64,000 nucleotides of DNA from Takakia lepidozioides (taxonomy: Eukaryota; Streptophyta; Takakiopsida; Takakiales; Takakiaceae): positions 72,910,001-72,974,000 of the forward strand of contig CM060733.1 of NCBI GenBank assembly GCA_030704615.1, given 5' to 3'. Under the pieces are notes generated by a model, which had not been told where the DNA came from, did no database searches, and was given only the letters and a program-made list of their open reading frames with translations. This document shows, piece by piece, positions 59,641 to 64,000 of the stretch (the first letter of the stretch is position 1; each line of letters begins with the position of its first letter). Both the position numbers and the translations under genes were made by a program.

Positions 59641-59888
59641 AAATGTCAAGGCTGTTTGCACGTGGCTATCATTCTGTTCATCTATGTCGTCCTCCCCCAT
59701 CCAATGGCCATGCACGTCCCCCGCCATTTTGGTCTGTCACATGAACGGTGTGGATGTATTGAAATTTAGGGTTTCCGGCTGCTCGCAAATTTGATCCTCT
59801 TTGCGCGCGTGTATGCTGCACTTGCGCATGTAGTTTGCTGCTGTGTACTGTTTCCGCAGGACGCGTGTGGTCTGCGGATGTGTACTGT

Positions 59889-60175
59889 TCCTGCAGGGGT
59901 GCCGGGCATCATGACTGGATCTTCGGAGTTGCGCACATCATTCCTTCTATCACAGCTGCGTGCCCCCCGGATGGTTCCTTCAACCAAAGGTCGCTTATAT
60001 GGACTCCAACTATTTCAAGTGGAGGTGGACATCGTGTATATACGGATGTTGCGGTCATTCCTTGGAGCAGGATCGACGATTTTGTGAGAAGGGAGGAAGA
60101 AAGGGCAGAACCAGTTTGGGAGCTAGGCGCGCATATCAAAGCGAGTAACTATGACTTGAAGGGAAATTTACTAAA
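59889..60175 (+). pseudogene. Orphan exon resembling SWIM/MULE-type protein N-terminus
   Basis: A + strand frame reads through GVAHIIPSITAACPP, HRVYTDVAVIPWSRIDDF and SNYDLKGNLLK. It then meets a consensus splice donor (AAA before GTGAGG at 60176). The VxVIPxSRxDxF pattern reminds me of the N-terminal part of plant SWIM-finger MULE-derived proteins, recalled from memory. YDLKGNLLK also resembles EVYDLKGKLVKY near residue 55 of the transposase at 54773. No following exon was found before the next gene, so it is probably a fragment. Confidence 0.4.
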
Positions 60176-60610
60176 GTGAGGTGCGCGACAGTCTGCTAGG
60201 GTCTCCTAAGGTCTGTCGGGTCTGGCCTGCTCTGCAACGGCAACCGCGTTAAAGACCCAATTATTCAAAAATGAGAGGCTATATACACTCGATCGGTAGT
60301 GCCTGGGTCCACATATATAGGCCATTAAAAAGATGTACACTTTTCTATGAAGAAAGATTCAGATCTCCCAAGAAATCAGCCTAGAATACCAAGGAGTCAA
60401 TAGCACTACAAAACCCCAAAAAGAAAAAAAAACCAAAATGCTATAAAGAGTTCTCCAACTCGGGTTTGGCAAAACTATACCCTAAACCTCCATCTTTTAG
60501 CCTATGCCATAATTGACTGACCACTGGGCCCTAAACTTTTTCGATCAGGGCTTCGAAGAGTTGAATGATAGCTGCCTATTAGTGCTTTGGGAGCACTCAT
60601 TGTAAGACAG

Positions 60611-62612
60611 ATGAGGGCGAGGATGATGGGCCTCAGAGTGCAAGGTTTTTCTTCTAAGATTGTCTCTAGATTCTCACAATTATTTGTCCCTCAGTCCTCT
60701 CTGTCTCATCGTTCCATTGCGCGCGGTCCTGGATCTGGGGTTTCCGCTCATACTGATTTCAGTGTATGGAGCACGAGCTTTGAGCTGCAGCATCAGCACA
60801 ACTACCACGTAGGGTTCTGGGCTGGCAATCCAAGTGAAGCACTTGGTACCTTCTCTAGCACCTGAATTCCTCTATCCTGGAGCATTTCAAGAATCTATGT
60901 TCTGTCTCCGTGAGTACTTGATATGCCAACAAGGGATAATGGGTGAGTTGATGGGGAACTAGTGTAGTACTTGACTGTGCTTGCCAGATTCGATGTGCTT
61001 GGTCAATACTAAGCGGGTTGGTGGATGGTCAATAAACGTCTCTTGTTCGTGTGCTCTCGATGAGAATCTCCATTTGGAAGTTTGTCCTCCCGCCATCACT
61101 TCATATCTTTAGGATATCATCTGGACTCAGGCGTTGCAACGAAATTGGTTTATGATAGACAACATTTCGTTGGACGACCTAGTGTTTAGGGTTTCAGATA
61201 GTCGATGCCATTTTACTGCAATTTTTCGTCATAAATTTGAAGCTATGCAGGTTCGATCAATGCCTACATAGGCGGGAAGTCTCCCTCGGGTTGGCTTTGA
61301 GCTTACCCCTAGAACTGTATTCACATATTCAGTTAACTAGTGTTGATTTCCGGAGGTTTAGAATATGGAGAGTCAAGCCATGGCTGCAACTGAAGGATGA
61401 CTGGTCAAACAGCTTGTCTTGTTCATATGACCAAAGGAAGACGAAGCTTAAAACTGGGGAACATAGAGAGTGTACTCACAATTTTCCAAGTGTTTCCCTC
61501 ACATTACTCCCCAAGGACCTTTGTAATTTACCTGTCTTAGATTGTGACTAATCCTCTAAATCTGATGTTTTGGGGCAGAAAAACCAAGTGCAGATACTGG
61601 AACTGGGTATTTTCGACAGTGGCAAGACAATCTCTATGGGCAATTGTCTTATGTTGAAGGATACCCAAACATAGGGCTGGAATATGGGAAAAATGGAGAC
61701 CCTGGGATTGGCTGTAGTGGTCATGTCAACTCCATCAATAATCTCTTTGTCAATATCGGGTCACCGGCACATCAGGGTGCTCCTATTAGTGCTTCTTATG
61801 GTCAAGACCTCTGTACAAGAGTGGCAATCCAAGATGGAGCTGTTGAAATCTCCAGTGCTGGTCTTGCCACTAAAATTGCTGGTGTGATTCGAAATGAAAA
61901 ACCACTAGAATTGTTGAGTGACATTATGACCATGAAAAGGGGTGCAAAAAAGTTGGTTCATGCCAAACCTCACAGACTTGTCACTAAGCTCCCACAAAAT
62001 GGTTGGCATCTTTTGTCTCAACAACGAAGCTTGATGACAAACACACCTGCATCAAGCCTACCGGACAATTCTCAGGGCCTTGAACACAGGCCTTCCTTGC
62101 AAGATAAGAAAGAAGAGGAATTGAAGGAGGGCACTCGGAAGTCACTGGATGACTTTCAACATGAGGAGATAGTGGGTCCCACAGTGGACCGAGACACATC
62201 ACCTGTTGCTGATGAGTTACGGGAGTCTCTTGAACTCCTTAAGAGTTCTATATTGCACTTCAGAAAGTCTTTGGTTGTGATGGGAGCACTCCAAGTACTG
62301 GCCGCTTGTTGGAGCAATTTCTTCTGGCAAGCATCTAACCCCACGTGGCAGTTTGTCCCTTCCATCCTGGTGTCATTTGCCCTTGCCTACCTCGTCAGAG
62401 ATGCCTTGGAGCCCATGACATTTTTTGCTAAACTTGAGGAAAGGAGCCGATTGCGAATTGCCACCCTGTCTCTTATGGTCACCAAGGGGCTTTCATATTT
62501 CTTTCAGCGTGCAAACCTAGTTCTGAGAGTAGCAACCATAGGAATATTTCTTGGTTTTCTTATGAACATCTTGCCTCTTTTGATAGCTCTGCTTGGCTTG
62601 AATAGAGGGTAG
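60611..62612 (+). CDS. Organelle-targeted membrane protein of unknown function (2 exons)
   Basis: Exon 1 60611-60845, intron 60846-61578 (GT-AG, phase 1), exon 2 61579-62612; 422 residues. The start is the first ATG of the frame (MRARMMGLRVQGFSSK). The first 40 residues are rich in Arg and Ser with no acidic residue, as in a mitochondrial or plastid presequence. The middle part is soluble with Gly-rich turns (YPNIGLEYGKNGDPGIG), then a charged helical stretch. The C-terminal 125 residues contain three hydrophobic segments: about VVMGALQVLAACWSNFF, FVPSILVSFALAYLV and VATIGIFLGFLMNILPLLIA. I do not recognise the family. The joined exons keep frame over a 733-bp intron and show no lesion, so this is probably a functioning host gene. 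The region 60180-60610 upstream would hold its promoter. Confidence 0.7.
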
Positions 62613-64000
62613 TGTTGAACATTACAGACTGTTTATCCCAGTTTAGGAATTGCCAGCATGCCAGATATCATCTGCTGCTAGCACCTGTGCATTTTTGGCC
62701 TCTCATTAATAGAGAGAGGATGTACATCCTTCACTCTTCCATCAGCACTTACGATCTGAGTAAGTCTAATTCTAGCCTCAGGAATTTGGGGTTCCAATAG
62801 TTGACGAAGTCTTCCTTCTTCATGGAATGATGTTCAGAACTTCCTTTTCCGCTCAAGATGCCACTTGTGAGTGGGTCAAACATGTCACTCTTAAGGATAT
62901 GATCCTTATATTGTACTACGGCATATTAGCTGGTCGCAAGCATTCTACAGAGGCCCATTCTATTCTTAAGACCGCTGAAGTAGTATATTTGGGGAATGCT
63001 GTTATTCAGCGTCAGGAGACCCCAGGGTCTGGCATGAGAGCATATTGCTCACATGGTGACGTGGTCACTGGACTTCTGCCTGAGCATAGTGCCCAACTGG
63101 CGTGCGGTTCATCGTAGGCTGGATAATGGCCTCGGAGGGGACATTACGTGAAATCTCGGGCCAGGCCACTGTCCCTGACCCTCTTTCACATAATGCCCCC
63201 TACTCAGCCATTATCCTATACATAACAGAGACAGGGTGCATGTCAGAGACAAACTCTACACCTGCAAAGCAAGAGGAACTAAGCAAACAAAATACAAGCC
63301 GCCCCTGTGTGTTGTTACATCAGTCCTGAAGGAGTCGGCTCTATGTGAATGATGTATACTCCATCCACCTAAGATGCCAATTGCTTCAAGTGCACAGCTA
63401 TGGGATAATATCTGCCAACAGGAAACTGACAATTGTCAATTGCAAAGCTGCCGGTGTTGGCTTGAATTTCATGCTAAGTATGCTAGTAGCCAACCCACTA
63501 GTTGGGTGTTTGTGCTCCATCTGTGCATAACCAGGTTGTCCTGAGTTCTCCTCTCAGTAAAGAGACATCTGTCCATTGACTCCTTGAATTGACCCCTCCA
63601 CAACTTTACACTTTCTGAAAATGCCTAGTGTGCAGATACTACAAATCACAAACAGCCGAGACGTTCCATTGATGGGCTAGAGAAGGTTCCTTCTATTGGG
63701 TGCCTTTTTCCAATAACATTTCACGTGTATCAAATCAATTGATTGTGCACCAAAGCTGACCCACTGTAATTCAGGGCAAAAAATTGTAACTTGGAAGGTT
63801 ACCGACTGGTTAACAGCAAAATTGAACATCTGACATCCTTTGCTCACAAGATAATCTATTCTATGTAGTCGTGTATTATTCTTCTGAATCATCATAAGAA
63901 CTAGGGTAGCCTGTGCCGTTGGCCCAAGTGTCCAATGTCATCTAAGGTCCAAGTGCATCAATATATGAAGCAAGCCAATATCTAATCATTTCTTTTCTCC
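62613..64000. other. 3' flank without recognised gene
   Basis: An open frame at 62827-63117 (96 codons) and others nearby have no domain and no splice partners that I can support. Near 63921 there is a fragment of the CCAAGTG repeat seen at 32.6 kb. Confidence 0.45.

Noticed and set aside
58722-59727. Gly-rich and Pro-rich open frames of over 200 codons
   Set aside because: Same reason: a GC-rich repeat block plus a long C run. No start context, splice site or domain.

Overview
The window looks like nuclear DNA of a large-genome land plant, most likely a fern or another non-flowering plant. It is mostly nested, decayed transposons around a few spliced genes. Evidence: a 13-exon mitochondrial acyl-CoA dehydrogenase with GT-AG introns, a DYW-type PPR pseudogene (a land-plant family), plant-style Ty3/Gypsy elements, MULE and Helitron-type helicase remnants, tRNA-derived SINEs, and a 500-base assembly gap. 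The lineage is an inference.

Layout. 1-6.3 kb: a broken Ty3/Gypsy pol (+), a gag of a second Gypsy element (-) and minisatellite-rich LTR-like DNA. 7.2-19 kb: a long Gypsy element (+) with tRNA-Met primer site, gag with three zinc knuckles, protease, two consecutive RT-RNase H units and a complete integrase. 19-30 kb: pieces of a gag-only LTR retrotransposon family, a palindrome array running into the gap, a Helitron-type helicase remnant and the DYW-PPR pseudogene. 30-33.5 kb: SINEs and short repeats. 33.6-39.6 kb: a complete isobutyryl-CoA dehydrogenase-like gene (-). 41-46.5 kb: more gag-only element pieces, an unrecognised ORF broken by stops, and tandem repeats.

The most interesting block is about 46.9-59.6 kb. 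Two divergent spliced genes share an 855-bp intergenic region. The right one (54.8-58.3 kb, +) is a MULE-type transposase with a WRKY/GCM1-like zinc site, a DDE core and a SWIM finger. The left one (48.6-53.9 kb, -) has nine exons and encodes a ParB-like domain joined to a beta-class DNA amino-methyltransferase fold whose catalytic tetrapeptide is replaced by DIPD. Eleven copies of a near-perfect 20-22 bp palindrome lie in two introns of the left gene. GC-rich repeat blocks with shared, partly inverted sequence flank the pair. I read this as one decayed copy of a two-gene MULE-like transposon carrying a ParB/methyltransferase-derived accessory protein and its possible binding sites. Each gene has one lesion (an in-frame TGA; a one-base frameshift).

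60.6-62.6 kb holds a two-exon gene for an organelle-targeted membrane protein of unknown function.
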